A stretch of DNA of 64,000 nt. Source: CAVORB01 sp963736235. GTDB taxonomy: Bacteria > Pseudomonadota > Gammaproteobacteria > Chromatiales > Chromatiaceae. Positions 42,669 through 51,152 of this stretch are shown here, one piece after another. Numbering within the stretch: position 1 is the stretch's first letter; every line of letters starts with the position of its first letter. Both the position numbers and the translations under genes were made by a program. The notes under the pieces were generated by a model. The model was not told the origin of the DNA. It saw nothing but the letters and a program-made list of their open reading frames with translations, and made no database searches. The stretch spans positions 62,001 through 126,000 of the forward strand of contig CAVTOR010000018.1 of NCBI GenBank assembly GCA_963736235.1, given 5' to 3'.

Positions 42669-43928
42669 ATGCAGACCGATCGGATCATCGCTTTCGTCAT
42701 GGCAGGCGGACAGGGGTCGCGACTCCAACCGCTCACCTCGGTTCGCTCGAAACCGTCGGTGCCCTTCGGCGCCAGATATCGAATCGTCGATTTCGTGCTG
42801 AGTAATCTGGTGAACTCCCAGATTCACACCATCTACCTGTTGGTCCAGTACAAGTCGCAGTCGCTGATCGAGCACGTGCGCAAGTCCTGGACCATCTCGC
42901 CGTTGCTGCAAGATCAGTTCGTTACCGTCGTGCCGCCGCAGATGATGTCCGGAGAGCATTGGTTTCAGGGCACCGCCGACGCCGTTCACCAGAACATCAA
43001 CCTCATCGAGGACCACGCCCCGGACCTGGTCGCGGTGTTCGGCGCGGACCACATCTACCGCATGGACATCCGGCAGATGGTCGCCTTCCACCGCGAACGA
43101 GAGGCCGACGTCACCATCGCCGCCCTCCCCGTCCCGATCGCGGATGCCCGCGGCTTCGGCGTCATTGCCGCCGACCCCGAGGGGCGCATCCAGGCCTTCC
43201 AGGAGAAACCGGCCGATCCCGCCCCGATGCCGGATGATCCAGCGCACGCGTTCGCCTCGATGGGGAACTACATCTTCGACACCGAGGTACTCGTGTCGGC
43301 TCTCCAGGAGGCGCGCAAGAACGGCGAAACCGACTTCGGTGGGCACGTGCTGCCGCGGCTGCTGAGAACCCACCGCCTGTTCGCCTACGACTTCGCGACC
43401 AACGAGATTCCCGGCATCAAGCCCTATGAGGACCGCGTCTATTGGCGCGACGTCGGCAACATCGACGCTTACTTCGACGCCCACAAGGACGTGCTCGGGG
43501 GCGAGCCCGTGTTCGATATGTTTAACCCGCAGTGGCCCATCTTCTCCAGCAACTACCAGGGCCCGGTCGCCCGCGTGCTCGGGGGTGAGCTGCGCAACAG
43601 CCTGCTTGGGGCGGCCACGGTCATCCATGACGGCGTGCGCATCCGCGATTCGATCATCCGGCGCGAGGCGGTGATCGAGGAGGACGTGGAGCTCGAGGAC
43701 TGCATCGTGATGGACTACAACCGGATCTGCCGTGGCGCACGCCTGCGCCGCGTGATCATCGACCGGCACAATATCATCGAGGCCGGCGACGTCATCGGCT
43801 ACGACGAGGAGGCCGACCGCCAACGCTTCCACGTCAGCCCGTCGGGAATCACGGTCATTCCGGGCGGGCGCGCGAGTTATTTCGCCCGCGACTCGAGGTC
43901 GCGCAGCCGGGGAGGCTACTCGGAGTAG
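42669..43928 (+). CDS. glgC: Glucose-1-phosphate adenylyltransferase (ADP-glucose pyrophosphorylase)
   Basis: 419 residues from ATG 42669, chosen because GGGGAGGA lies just upstream. It makes ADP-glucose for glycogen synthesis, storing fixed carbon. The nucleotide-binding loop is AFVMAGGQGSRLQPLTSVRSKP; the FGADHIYRMD and GVIAADPEGRI segments and the C-terminal left-handed beta-helix are present. A strong hairpin follows the stop. Other glg genes are not adjacent. Confidence 0.95.
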   Translation: MQTDRIIAFVMAGGQGSRLQPLTSVRSKPSVPFGARYRIVDFVLSNLVNSQIHTIYLLVQYKSQSLIEHVRKSWTISPLLQDQFVTVVPPQMMSGEHWFQGTADAVHQNINLIEDHAPDLVAVFGADHIYRMDIRQMVAFHREREADVTIAALPVPIADARGFGVIAADPEGRIQAFQEKPADPAPMPDDPAHAFASMGNYIFDTEVLVSALQEARKNGETDFGGHVLPRLLRTHRLFAYDFATNEIPGIKPYEDRVYWRDVGNIDAYFDAHKDVLGGEPVFDMFNPQWPIFSSNYQGPVARVLGGELRNSLLGAATVIHDGVRIRDSIIRREAVIEEDVELEDCIVMDYNRICRGARLRRVIIDRHNIIEAGDVIGYDEEADRQRFHVSPSGITVIPGGRASYFARDSRSRSRGGYSE

Positions 43929-43935
43929 ATCAGGA

Positions 43936-43972
43936 GATGCTGCAACTCCCGGTGCCAGTAAGCTGCAGCATC
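43936..43972 (+). terminator. Stem-loop after glgC
   Basis: GATGCTGCAACT (43936-43947) pairs with AGCTGCAGCATC (43961-43972) through 12 bp with one G-T pair, around a 13-base loop. It begins seven bases after the glgC stop, fitting a terminator, although the T-run is absent. Confidence 0.55.
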
Positions 43973-44393
43973 CGGCGCTCGACTGCCGTGCTTCAAGGAC
44001 GAGCACGCAGAGCGACGCAAACACTACCGACGCCGCGGAGAGGAACCTCTCCAGCCGCCCGACAATGCGATCTTTCATCCGTTCTCACCTCGCTCTTTCG
44101 ATCAAGCCGGGTGCTGCCGGACCGGAATAACCCACCTATTTGATCAGTTTCCGTTAGAGCATTTCTGACCGCGAGCGAATCAAGCTTTTCTTTATCTCAT
44201 CATCCCCGCTTCCGGCAGCCGAAAAACCGGCTGGCTTGATCAATAACCGAGGTGGTGACGGACCGTTGCGCGCGGAATAGATGACGCCCTCTCGGGCGCA
44301 AGGGGCGGCTGGCGGGATTGGATTAGGGATCGCGGTCGAATCGCCGAATAGCACCGCGTCACGACTCGTTTCTCGGTCAGCTCACCACCGGAG
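43973..44393. other. Gene-free gap between glgC and cbpM
   Basis: No credible gene. A hairpin CAGCCG-N6-CGGCTG (44216-44233) is enclosed by the outer pair ATCAAGC/GCTTGAT (44179-44185 with 44234-44240); it may be a terminator for the minus-strand cbpA-cbpM unit. Confidence 0.45.
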
Positions 44394-44720
44394 CTAGCGT
44401 GGCGAATCGCCTCCCAGTGCCCGGAGGCGGGTCTCGAGCGCGGCGATGCGGTCAAGCAGATCCAGTGCGAGGGCCGCGCCGGCCAGATTCACCCCGAGAT
44501 CGCGCTGCAAATGCAGGGTGACGCGCGTGCGCCGCAGGCTGCTTGAGGGGAAGCACCACTGGCGGCCGCTTTCGTCGACGGGTTCGATGATTCCCTGCTC
44601 CACCATGGCCTCGATGATCTCCACCTCGACCGCGCAGGAGCGACACAAGTCCGCCAGGGTAAAGGTCGTCCGCTCGTCGATCAGCTCGACTACAGGCGCA
44701 GCTTGGTCTTGTTCGTCCAT
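44394..44720 (-). CDS. cbpM: Chaperone modulator CbpM
   Basis: 108 residues of the MerR-like CbpM/GutS family that binds the J domain of CbpA and restrains its co-chaperone and DNA-binding activity. The helical pattern FTLADLCRSCAVEVEIIEAMVEQGIIEP is typical, followed by LQRDLGVNLAGAALALDLLDRI. ATG 44720 lies four bases after the cbpA stop, behind a GGGGG stretch; an upstream ATG at 44747 would overlap cbpA. The pair forms the usual cbpA-cbpM operon. Confidence 0.85.
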   Translation of the reverse strand: MDEQDQAAPVVELIDERTTFTLADLCRSCAVEVEIIEAMVEQGIIEPVDESGRQWCFPSSSLRRTRVTLHLQRDLGVNLAGAALALDLLDRIAALETRLRALGGDSPR

Positions 44721-44724
44721 GGGA

Positions 44725-45681
44725 TCAGGATACCCCCATTGATGCACGCGGATTGAACCCGAGCTGTACCTTCATTTCCTGGTACAGGTTCTTGGCCGCG
44801 CCGCTGTCGGCCCCCGGCAAGACAACCCGCAGCACCACATACAGGTCTCCCGGCTCTTTCCCGGGCAACCCTCGGCCCTTGAGACGGAGTTTGCGGCCCT
44901 GGTTGGAGTTGGCCGGAATCTTCAGATCGACGGCCCCCGTAGGCGTTGGCGCCTGGACGGTCGCGCCGAGCGCAGCCTCCCACGGGGCGACGGGCAGATC
45001 GAGATAGATGTCCGGGCCATCGACGCGAAAATACGGGTGAGCACGGAATTCGACCTCGAGATAGAGATCACCTGACCCACCTCCGCCGATGCCGGGGCCG
45101 CCCTGACCGACCAGGCGTATCTGCTGACCGGGACGGATGCCTTTCGGGATGCGCACCTTCAGGGTATGGTCGCGGGTGGTGACGCGTCCATCGTCGGTCA
45201 GCTCGGGCATCCGCAGGGTGATGGAATGGGTCGCGCCGGTGAAGCTGTCTTCCAGGTCGATCAGCACCTTAGCGTGGTGATCCTCGCCGCGCATGCGGAA
45301 GGTCCGCCGACGCTCTTCGCCGCCCGCATGTGCGAAGCCACCGCGCCCGAACAGCTCCTCGAAGAAGTCGCTGTGGCGGTCCGGACCACCGGCCGTGTAA
45401 CCGCCACCGCTGAACTCGAAACCGGCATCCCAATCCGGCGGCGGGCGGAACTCCTGACCGGCTTGCCAGTTGGGACCGAGTTGATCATAGGCCGCGCGTT
45501 TCTCGGGATCCTTGAGGACCTCGTAGGCCTCGCCGACCTCCTTGAATCTTTCCTCGGCATCGCCCTCCTTGCTCACGTCCGGGTGATACTTGCGGGCGAG
45601 CTTGCGGTAGGCGCGCTTGATCTCGTCCTGCGTGGCGTCACGGGCAACGCCCATGATCTTGTAGTAGTCCTTGAACTCCAT
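44725..45681 (-). CDS. cbpA: DnaJ-type co-chaperone CbpA (curved DNA-binding protein)
   Basis: 318 residues. An N-terminal J domain with HPD (ARKYHPDVSKEG) stimulates DnaK; a Gly/Phe-rich linker and two C-terminal substrate-binding beta domains follow (DHTLKVRIPKGIRPGQQIRL, LRLKGRGLPGKEPGDLYVVL). There is no zinc-finger domain, which separates CbpA from DnaJ. It is followed directly by cbpM. Confidence 0.93.
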   Translation of the reverse strand: MEFKDYYKIMGVARDATQDEIKRAYRKLARKYHPDVSKEGDAEERFKEVGEAYEVLKDPEKRAAYDQLGPNWQAGQEFRPPPDWDAGFEFSGGGYTAGGPDRHSDFFEELFGRGGFAHAGGEERRRTFRMRGEDHHAKVLIDLEDSFTGATHSITLRMPELTDDGRVTTRDHTLKVRIPKGIRPGQQIRLVGQGGPGIGGGGSGDLYLEVEFRAHPYFRVDGPDIYLDLPVAPWEAALGATVQAPTPTGAVDLKIPANSNQGRKLRLKGRGLPGKEPGDLYVVLRVVLPGADSGAAKNLYQEMKVQLGFNPRASMGVS

Positions 45682-45745
45682 CGATCCTCACCGTGCTGCT
45701 AGGGGGGTGGATCGGCGCTTGCCGGGGTACCCGCTTGCAGACCTG

Positions 45746-46195
45746 TCAGACCAGCAGGCTATCGAATTCCTGGTCCTGGGCACGCAACTGGGCGACGAGA
45801 TAGCCGAGCATGTTTCGGTACACCACGGAGCTCACATCGGGGCTCGCGGCGAGCAAGCTCCGCAGCGCATCGTGACTGATGCGGAAGAGCAGCCCCGGCG
45901 CTTGCGAGGTCACGGTCGCGGCGGCGGGCAGACCGTCGAGCAGGGAGTACTCTCCGAGCAGGTCACCGGGTCCCCGGTAGCCCAACGTGACCGCGCCGAG
46001 GCGGTCGGGCCGGTCCGGTAGGCTGACCTTGAAACGACCCTTGAGCAACAGATACATCTGGGCATTCTGCGCACCCTCCTCGATGATCACCTCATCCGCC
46101 TTGGCCGGCAGAATCTCGCCCGCCTCGTAGATGTCCTGTTTAACGCTCTCGGGGAGGCCTTCAAAAAGCCTGCTGCTTGCGAACGTATCGTGCAT
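45746..46195 (-). CDS. Cyclic nucleotide-binding-domain protein (effector only)
   Basis: 149 residues from ATG 46195, behind AAGGGC. It consists of one cNMP-binding beta-roll (LFEGLPESVKQDIYEAGEILPAKADEVIIEEG, GDLLGEYSLLDG) and a C-terminal helix, without the DNA-binding HTH found in Crp/Fnr proteins. It may sense a nucleotide or act as a regulatory partner; the ligand is unknown. The frame continues upstream without family signal. Confidence 0.78.
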   Translation of the reverse strand: MHDTFASSRLFEGLPESVKQDIYEAGEILPAKADEVIIEEGAQNAQMYLLLKGRFKVSLPDRPDRLGAVTLGYRGPGDLLGEYSLLDGLPAAATVTSQAPGLLFRISHDALRSLLAASPDVSSVVYRNMLGYLVAQLRAQDQEFDSLLV

Positions 46196-46334
46196 GATGT
46201 GCCCTTGATCCCCGCGCCTTGATTCGTTATTCGAGCTGTCTGGCAGCTTGTGAGGCCGAATCATAACACCGCCAAACGCGCTTACGCCGACCTTGCCCGC
46301 GAAGGCTGTCCATGCCGCCCCCCTCCAGGGCATC

Positions 46335-46433
46335 TTACCTGGACTGCGAATCGGCGTTGAGCGCCGCGGGCTCTCGCTCCGGTAGCTCTGTCTCGAAGCT
46401 GAAGCCCGCGCTTTCGTAGACGGGCCGCGTCAT
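46335..46433 (-). CDS. Possible 32-residue small ORF after the TauE/SafE gene
   Basis: An ATG two bases after the TauE/SafE stop opens 32 codons (MTRPVYESAGFSFETELPER...). The spacing suggests coupling, but there is no homology I recognise and no independent ribosome site. It may be a chance frame. Confidence 0.25.
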   Translation of the reverse strand: MTRPVYESAGFSFETELPEREPAALNADSQSR

Positions 46434-46435
46434 CG

Positions 46436-47230
46436 TCAATCCAGCAGCCCACGCACCGACGGATAGAGCAAGATGGCGCCTGTAGTCGCCGCCGTGCCGA
46501 GGAACATGAGGCGCAGGAAGCGGTTGCCCTTCTTGATGCCAAAGCTGGCGCCGAGATAGCTCCCGAGCAGGGCGCCGAGGATCAACCCCGGGGCCAGTGG
46601 CCAGATGACATGGCCCATGACCACGTGGGCGATGGCGCCTACCCCGTTCCAGAAGATACCGTTGGCGGACAGGGTCATCGCCGTTGCGTGCAGCTGATCG
46701 TAGCGCAGCAGCCAGAGGTAGATGAAGGTGGTGAACACGCCGCTGCCGGCCGATATCCAGCCGGAATAGAAGGCGGCCGGAATCATCAAAAGGGCGCCGA
46801 CGAGCAGGAGCCGCGGCGACAGCCGTTCCGGCTCGAACACTCCCGGCGCGGCCTTTCTGACCAACGAGATCAGCACCATCGCGATGATGACCCCGCCGAT
46901 CAGGGGCTTCATGATCTCGCCGGGCACGGCCGCGGCGAACCGGGTGCCGAGCACGACGAACGGTAAGCCGATCAGGGCGGTCCACCAGAAAACGCGCCAG
47001 TCGATCAGGCGCTCGCGGACATAACGCAGGGTCGAGCCGATGCCGATGAAGCCGACCGCGAGCTTGTGGCTCGCCAGGGCGTTGATGAAGGGCAGCCCGG
47101 TAAACAGCAGCACCGGCAGCAGGATCAGCCCGGCGCCGCCGCCGGACAGGCTGGAGAAGAAGCAGGCGGCGAAGCTGGCCGCGAAGGTCAGCAGAATCAG
47201 CGACAGGTTGATGTCCTGCAGGGCGTCCAA
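46436..47230 (-). CDS. TauE/SafE-family sulfite or sulfonate exporter
   Basis: 264 residues, an eight-to-nine-helix membrane protein with the internally repeated TauE/SafE pattern (FFSSLSGGGAGLILLPVLLFTGLP in the first half, AFYSGWISAGSGVFTTFIYLWLLRYD in the second). Family members export sulfite, sulfoacetate or similar anions, plausible in a sulfur oxidiser. The substrate is inferred only from the family. Confidence 0.87.
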   Translation of the reverse strand: MDALQDINLSLILLTFAASFAACFFSSLSGGGAGLILLPVLLFTGLPFINALASHKLAVGFIGIGSTLRYVRERLIDWRVFWWTALIGLPFVVLGTRFAAAVPGEIMKPLIGGVIIAMVLISLVRKAAPGVFEPERLSPRLLLVGALLMIPAAFYSGWISAGSGVFTTFIYLWLLRYDQLHATAMTLSANGIFWNGVGAIAHVVMGHVIWPLAPGLILGALLGSYLGASFGIKKGNRFLRLMFLGTAATTGAILLYPSVRGLLD

Positions 47231-47266
47231 GTTAAACGCGCCGAATCTCGCCCAGTCTCGCGCCTA

Positions 47267-47662
47267 TCACCAGCAGGGCGCTGCGATGCTGGACATCAGG
47301 CCGGCGGCGTCCCTGGGACTGGGAAGAGGCATGCCGCCCCAAGGACCTCCGGCCTTGACGCGGATGACGTACTCGGCCCATTGCAGCGGACGCGGAAGGT
47401 AGCCCACCCGCGCCGCAATGGCGTGCAGCTCTTGGACGAAAGAGATGTCGCAAGGGGTACTGTCCCCGGACCCCGCGATACAGAAGTCGTGGCGCATACA
47501 TGCCGCGTCGAACTGATCCACTGGCGGCGGCGCGCCCGCGTTCGGATAACCGACACCACACCAGTTGCCGTAGATCGGCATGCACTTGAAAGCGGCGGCC
47601 GGGGTGGCCGCTGCCGCGAGCAGCAACCCCAATAAGTATGTGACAAGGCGGGGGCGAGTCAT
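47267..47662 (-). CDS. Secreted phospholipase A2-like small protein
   Basis: 131 residues from ATG 47662, preceded by AAGGAG. A signal peptide (LVTYLLGLLLAAAATPAAA) leads a short Cys-rich domain with the PLA2-type calcium/catalytic pattern: GNWCGVGYPNAGAPPP, then DAACMRHDFC, where the HD pair would be the catalytic His and adjacent ligand Asp. Bacterial PLA2-like proteins are uncommon. Lipase activity is a family-based inference. Confidence 0.65.
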   Translation of the reverse strand: MTRPRLVTYLLGLLLAAAATPAAAFKCMPIYGNWCGVGYPNAGAPPPVDQFDAACMRHDFCIAGSGDSTPCDISFVQELHAIAARVGYLPRPLQWAEYVIRVKAGGPWGGMPLPSPRDAAGLMSSIAAPCW

Positions 47663-47817
47663 GGTGTATTCTCCTTGCGGTACGCCAGTGGCGGATATCC
47701 TAGCCAAACCCGCAAGCCGCTGGAATCCTCGCCCCCCGGATTCTGCCGCGGACGGACCAGCAGGCGCGATTGGCGTGTGCCGCACGAGCACGACGGTCCT
47801 GCATCGCACGCGCGGGC

Positions 47818-47831
47818 TTGACGTCGGTCAA
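47818..47831. promoter_or_regulatory. DNR/FNR-type box upstream of the dihaem cytochrome gene
   Basis: TTGAC-GTCG-GTCAA, a perfect 5-4-5 palindrome matching the DNR/NnrR/FNR consensus (TTGAT/C-N4-A/GTCAA), 96 bases before the ATG at 47927. It implies control by oxygen or nitric oxide together with nirS. Confidence 0.65.
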
Positions 47832-47926
47832 AGCCAGGATAACCCCGTTGTTGCTGTAGTGGTGGGTCCGGACAACTGCACCCTGAACCCTACGTCCATA
47901 GTCTCCAAGCCAGCCGCCGAGCGCCG

Positions 47927-48622
47927 ATGTTCAAAGCCGAGATCTCCCTACTCCTGTGCGTGCTCATCCTCCTCACAACCAGCGCCGCAGCCGAGACCAC
48001 CGACCCCTTCGCCGACGCGGACCTCCGCAATGGAGAGGACATCAACGAGGTCTGCGCCGGCTGTCACGGGGAGTTCGGCGAGGGCGGCAAGGAGGGGGAG
48101 TATCCGCGGCTCGCCGGTCTGCCCGCCGCATTCATCGTCGAGCAACTCCACCTTTTCCGGGACCGTGCGCGCAAGAACCTCGCCATGGTCGAGTACGTCG
48201 ATCACCGCCAGATGCCCGACGCGGACATCATCGACGTCTCAGCCTATCTCGCCGCCATCGAGCTACCGAGCAAGCTTCCACCTGTCGACGAGTCCGCACC
48301 GGACTTCAATGCCTACGAGCGCCTCCTGGCCACCAAGCGCATCGTCCAGATCCCGCGCGCGGAAGGCGACCCAGAGGCCGGCAGAAAGCTCTACAGGCGA
48401 GAGTGCGGCTCTTGCCACGGACCGGATGGCTGGGGTGATGACGGGGATGGGGTCCCGATGCTCGCGGGACAGTACACCAACTATCTGTGGCGACAGGTGG
48501 ACAAGTACATCGACAAGCTCCGAATCCACGACGAGTCGGCCCCGGATGAAGACCTGCTGAGCGATTTCACCCACGAGGAGCTGCGCGACATCTTCGCCTA
48601 CCTGTCGACGGCGGACGATTAG
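47927..48622 (+). CDS. Periplasmic dihaem cytochrome c (c4/c553-like)
   Basis: 231 residues with a signal peptide (EISLLLCVLILLTTSAAAET) and two CxxCH haem c sites: EVCAGCHGEFGEGG near residue 45 and RECGSCHGPDGWGDD near 155. Each half is followed by class I cytochrome features (Met ligands in RQMPDADI and GVPMLAGQ). It probably shuttles electrons to nitrite reductase. It is preceded by a DNR-type box and lies head-on to a divergent unknown gene beside nirS. Confidence 0.85.
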   Translation: MFKAEISLLLCVLILLTTSAAAETTDPFADADLRNGEDINEVCAGCHGEFGEGGKEGEYPRLAGLPAAFIVEQLHLFRDRARKNLAMVEYVDHRQMPDADIIDVSAYLAAIELPSKLPPVDESAPDFNAYERLLATKRIVQIPRAEGDPEAGRKLYRRECGSCHGPDGWGDDGDGVPMLAGQYTNYLWRQVDKYIDKLRIHDESAPDEDLLSDFTHEELRDIFAYLSTADD

Positions 48623-48726
48623 GAAAGGTCGACCCGGCTGACGAACAGACGGCCGGGCAAAGGGCATCGGGGACCGAGCGGACCGCGGACCAAGCTTGCT
48701 CGGCCGCTCGCCACGCGCGCTTGCCG

Positions 48727-49167
48727 CTACCCGCCGGCGACGCTTAGAACGCTCCGTCTCAAGCTCTGCTTGTGCTGGCTCAGCAGGTTCAGGGCGTCAT
48801 CTACGTACGCCTTCGATGTGATATCGCCGTTGATGTAGCGATTCATCAGCTCCAGCCATCGACCGTGGATCTCGCAGGTATCCCCGCGGTCTCGCCTTTC
48901 CAAGGGACAATCCGGGCAGCTGCTCAGCGACGCCTCATCCGTTACCAACTGCCGCAGCCACTTCCGGCGATACTCCTCGGCGTTGCGCGTGACCCACTCC
49001 AGGGCACGCTGCTGTCTCTGATCCGGCGGGTAGCTCTCGACGTAGGCGCGGATCTGGTCGCACTGACGCCGTAGGAAGGTCTCCTCGGAAACCTTCATGT
49101 CGTTGCAGCAGCCCGCGAAGCGCGCGATCAGCGCGAGCATCGGATCATCGATGAAGAATGCGTTCAC
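48727..49167 (-). CDS. Unknown Cys-containing protein divergent from nirS
   Basis: 146 residues from GTG 49167, behind AAAGGG. The protein is helical, with cysteines in ARFAGCCNDMKV, LRRQCDQIR and a cluster CPDCPLERRDRGDTCEIHGRW that could bind a metal or iron-sulfur centre. No signal peptide is evident. I do not recognise the family. It shares the 175-base divergent region and its DNR-type box with nirS, so it may be a cytoplasmic nitrite/NO-related regulator or maturation factor; this is positional inference. Confidence 0.55.
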   Translation of the reverse strand: MNAFFIDDPMLALIARFAGCCNDMKVSEETFLRRQCDQIRAYVESYPPDQRQQRALEWVTRNAEEYRRKWLRQLVTDEASLSSCPDCPLERRDRGDTCEIHGRWLELMNRYINGDITSKAYVDDALNLLSQHKQSLRRSVLSVAGG

Positions 49168-49242
49168 CGCGGAACCCTTTTCTCGGTACAGACCCGTTGA
49201 GCGTAGTCCGCTCCGTCGCCCCGGTCCATCGCGAAATGCGGT

Positions 49243-49256
49243 TTGACCTACGTCAA
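49243..49256. promoter_or_regulatory. DNR/FNR-type box between the unknown gene and nirS
   Basis: TTGAC-CTAC-GTCAA, a perfect palindrome embedded in GTTTGAC...GTCAAAG, about 87-100 bases before the nirS leader ATG at 49343. With a transcription start near 49,290 it would sit at the classic -41.5 position. The same pattern precedes the gene at 47927. Confidence 0.7.
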
Positions 49257-49342
49257 AGCTGTGTTGGCGGTGGATTTCATAGTTTGGTTGTGCCGCGACC
49301 CGACCCTCTCTCGCCGATCCCACTTTAGGTAGGAGGACCCCT

Positions 49343-49456
49343 ATGATTCGATTCGAACCCAAGCACACCGGCCGTATGCTGGTGCTGTCTACCCTCGCCC
49401 TGGCCCTCGGTGCGGTCCAGGCCGAGGCGCCCAAGAGCGAGCACGCAGGAACGTAA
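49343..49456 (+). pseudogene. nirS: Signal-peptide leader of nirS cut off by an in-frame TAA
   Basis: ATG 49343, preceded by GGTAGGAGG, opens a 37-codon frame encoding a good Sec signal peptide (LVLSTLALALGAVQAEA) that ends at TAA 49454-49456. The mature NirS follows in the same frame from 49469. Cd1 nitrite reductase must be exported, so this leader almost certainly belongs to it; the stop is either a sequence error or a real nonsense mutation. Confidence 0.7.
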
Positions 49457-49468
49457 AGAAGGAGGGAG

Positions 49469-51085
49469 ATGGCCTACGAGGGCGCACCCAGCGCCGTGGC
49501 CCCGGCGACGACCAAGGACCTGATCGGCGGTGAAGGACCCGAGATGACCACCGAGGAGTTCGACCAGGCCAAGAAGATCTTCTTCCAGCGCTGCGCCGGC
49601 TGTCACGGCGTGCTGCGCAAGGGCGCGACCGGCAAACCACTGACCACCGACCTGACGCGTCAACTCGGCACACCTTACCTCTCCGCCATGATCACCTACG
49701 GCTCGCCCGCGGGCATGCCCAACTGGGGTACCTCAGGCGATCTCACCGAGGCGGAGATCGACCTCATGGCCCGCTACCTGCAGCACGAGCCGCCCCTGCC
49801 TCCAGAGTTCGGCATGGCGGAAATGAAGGAGACCTGGAAGGTTGTGGTTCCGCCCGAGCAGCGGCCCACCAAGCAGATGAATGATCTCAACCTGGAGAAC
49901 CTGTTCTCGGTGACGCTGCGCGACGCCGGCCAGATCGCTCTCATCGACGGCGACTCGAAGGAGATTGTCGCCGTCATACCCACCGGCTACGCAGTGCACA
50001 TCTCGCGCCTGTCCGCCTCCGGACGCTATCTCTACGTCATCGGCCGCGACGCCCGGCTGAACCTGATCGACCTGTGGATGGAGACCCCCGCCACCGTGGC
50101 CGAGATGAAGGTAGGCCTGGAGGCGCGCTCGGTAGAGACCTCAAAGTTCAAGGGCTCGGAGGACAAGCTCGCCATCGCCGGCACCTATTGGCCGCCCCAG
50201 TACGTCATCATGGACGGCGACACGCTGGAGCCGCTCAAGATCGCCTCGACCCGCGGCATGACCGTCGACACCCAGGAGTATCATCCCGAGCCCCGCGTCG
50301 CCGCCATCGTCGCCTCGCACCAGCACCCCGAGTTCATCGTCAACGTCAAGGAGACGGGCAAGGTCCTGCTAGTGAACTACGAGGACCTGGACAATCTCAA
50401 GGTCACCGAGATCGGCGCCGCGCCCTTCCTGCACGACGGTGGCTGGGATGCGACCCAGCGCTACTTCCTGACCGCCGCCAACAAGTCCAACAAGATCGCC
50501 GTGGTGGACTCCAAGGACCAGAAGCTCGCGGCCATGGTCGAAGTCGGGGCGATCCCCCACCCGGGCCGCGGCGCGAACTTCGTCGATCCGGAGCACGGCC
50601 CGGTGTGGGCGACCAGCCATCTGGGCGATGCATCCGTGGTCCTGATCGGCACCGACCCCGAGGGTCACCCCGACCAGGCATGGAAGGTGGTGCGCAAGCT
50701 GGAGGGTCAGGGCGGCGGCTCGCTCTTCATCAAGACCCATCCAAACTCCAAGAACCTCTACGTCGACACGGCCCTGAACTCGGTCGAGAGCCTGAGCCAG
50801 ACCATCGCCGTGTTCGACATCGACAATCTGGACGCCAAGTACAAGGTGCTCCCGATCGCCGAATGGGCGGACTTGGGCGAGGGTCCCAAGCGCGTGGTGC
50901 AGCCGGAGTACAACCAGGCCGGCGACGAGGTCTGGTTCTCGGTCTGGAACGCGAAGGACAAGACGTCCGCCATCGTGATCGTGGACGACAAGACCCTGGA
51001 GCCCAAGCACATCATCAAGGACGACAGGCTGGTCACGCCGACCGGCAAATTCAACGTCTACAACACGGTACACGACGTGTACTGA
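49469..51085 (+). CDS. nirS: Cytochrome cd1 nitrite reductase NirS (mature part)
   Basis: 538 residues. It reduces nitrite to nitric oxide in the periplasm. The haem c domain has RCAGCHGVLRKGATGK, and the eight-bladed haem d1 propeller is complete to the C-terminal NVYNTVHDVY. The ATG at 49469 has AAGGAGG three bases away but would lack a signal peptide; in-frame upstream lies a leader ending in TAA 49454. First gene of the haem d1 operon nirSECFDL(GH)J-N. Expression is likely under the TTGAC-N4-GTCAA box at 49243. Confidence 0.95.
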   Translation: MAYEGAPSAVAPATTKDLIGGEGPEMTTEEFDQAKKIFFQRCAGCHGVLRKGATGKPLTTDLTRQLGTPYLSAMITYGSPAGMPNWGTSGDLTEAEIDLMARYLQHEPPLPPEFGMAEMKETWKVVVPPEQRPTKQMNDLNLENLFSVTLRDAGQIALIDGDSKEIVAVIPTGYAVHISRLSASGRYLYVIGRDARLNLIDLWMETPATVAEMKVGLEARSVETSKFKGSEDKLAIAGTYWPPQYVIMDGDTLEPLKIASTRGMTVDTQEYHPEPRVAAIVASHQHPEFIVNVKETGKVLLVNYEDLDNLKVTEIGAAPFLHDGGWDATQRYFLTAANKSNKIAVVDSKDQKLAAMVEVGAIPHPGRGANFVDPEHGPVWATSHLGDASVVLIGTDPEGHPDQAWKVVRKLEGQGGGSLFIKTHPNSKNLYVDTALNSVESLSQTIAVFDIDNLDAKYKVLPIAEWADLGEGPKRVVQPEYNQAGDEVWFSVWNAKDKTSAIVIVDDKTLEPKHIIKDDRLVTPTGKFNVYNTVHDVY

Positions 51086-51152
51086 CCGGCAATTACGGCC
51101 GCGGGCGCCTGTGCGCCCGCGACCTCGGCTTACCACAAGCGAGGATAACGCC

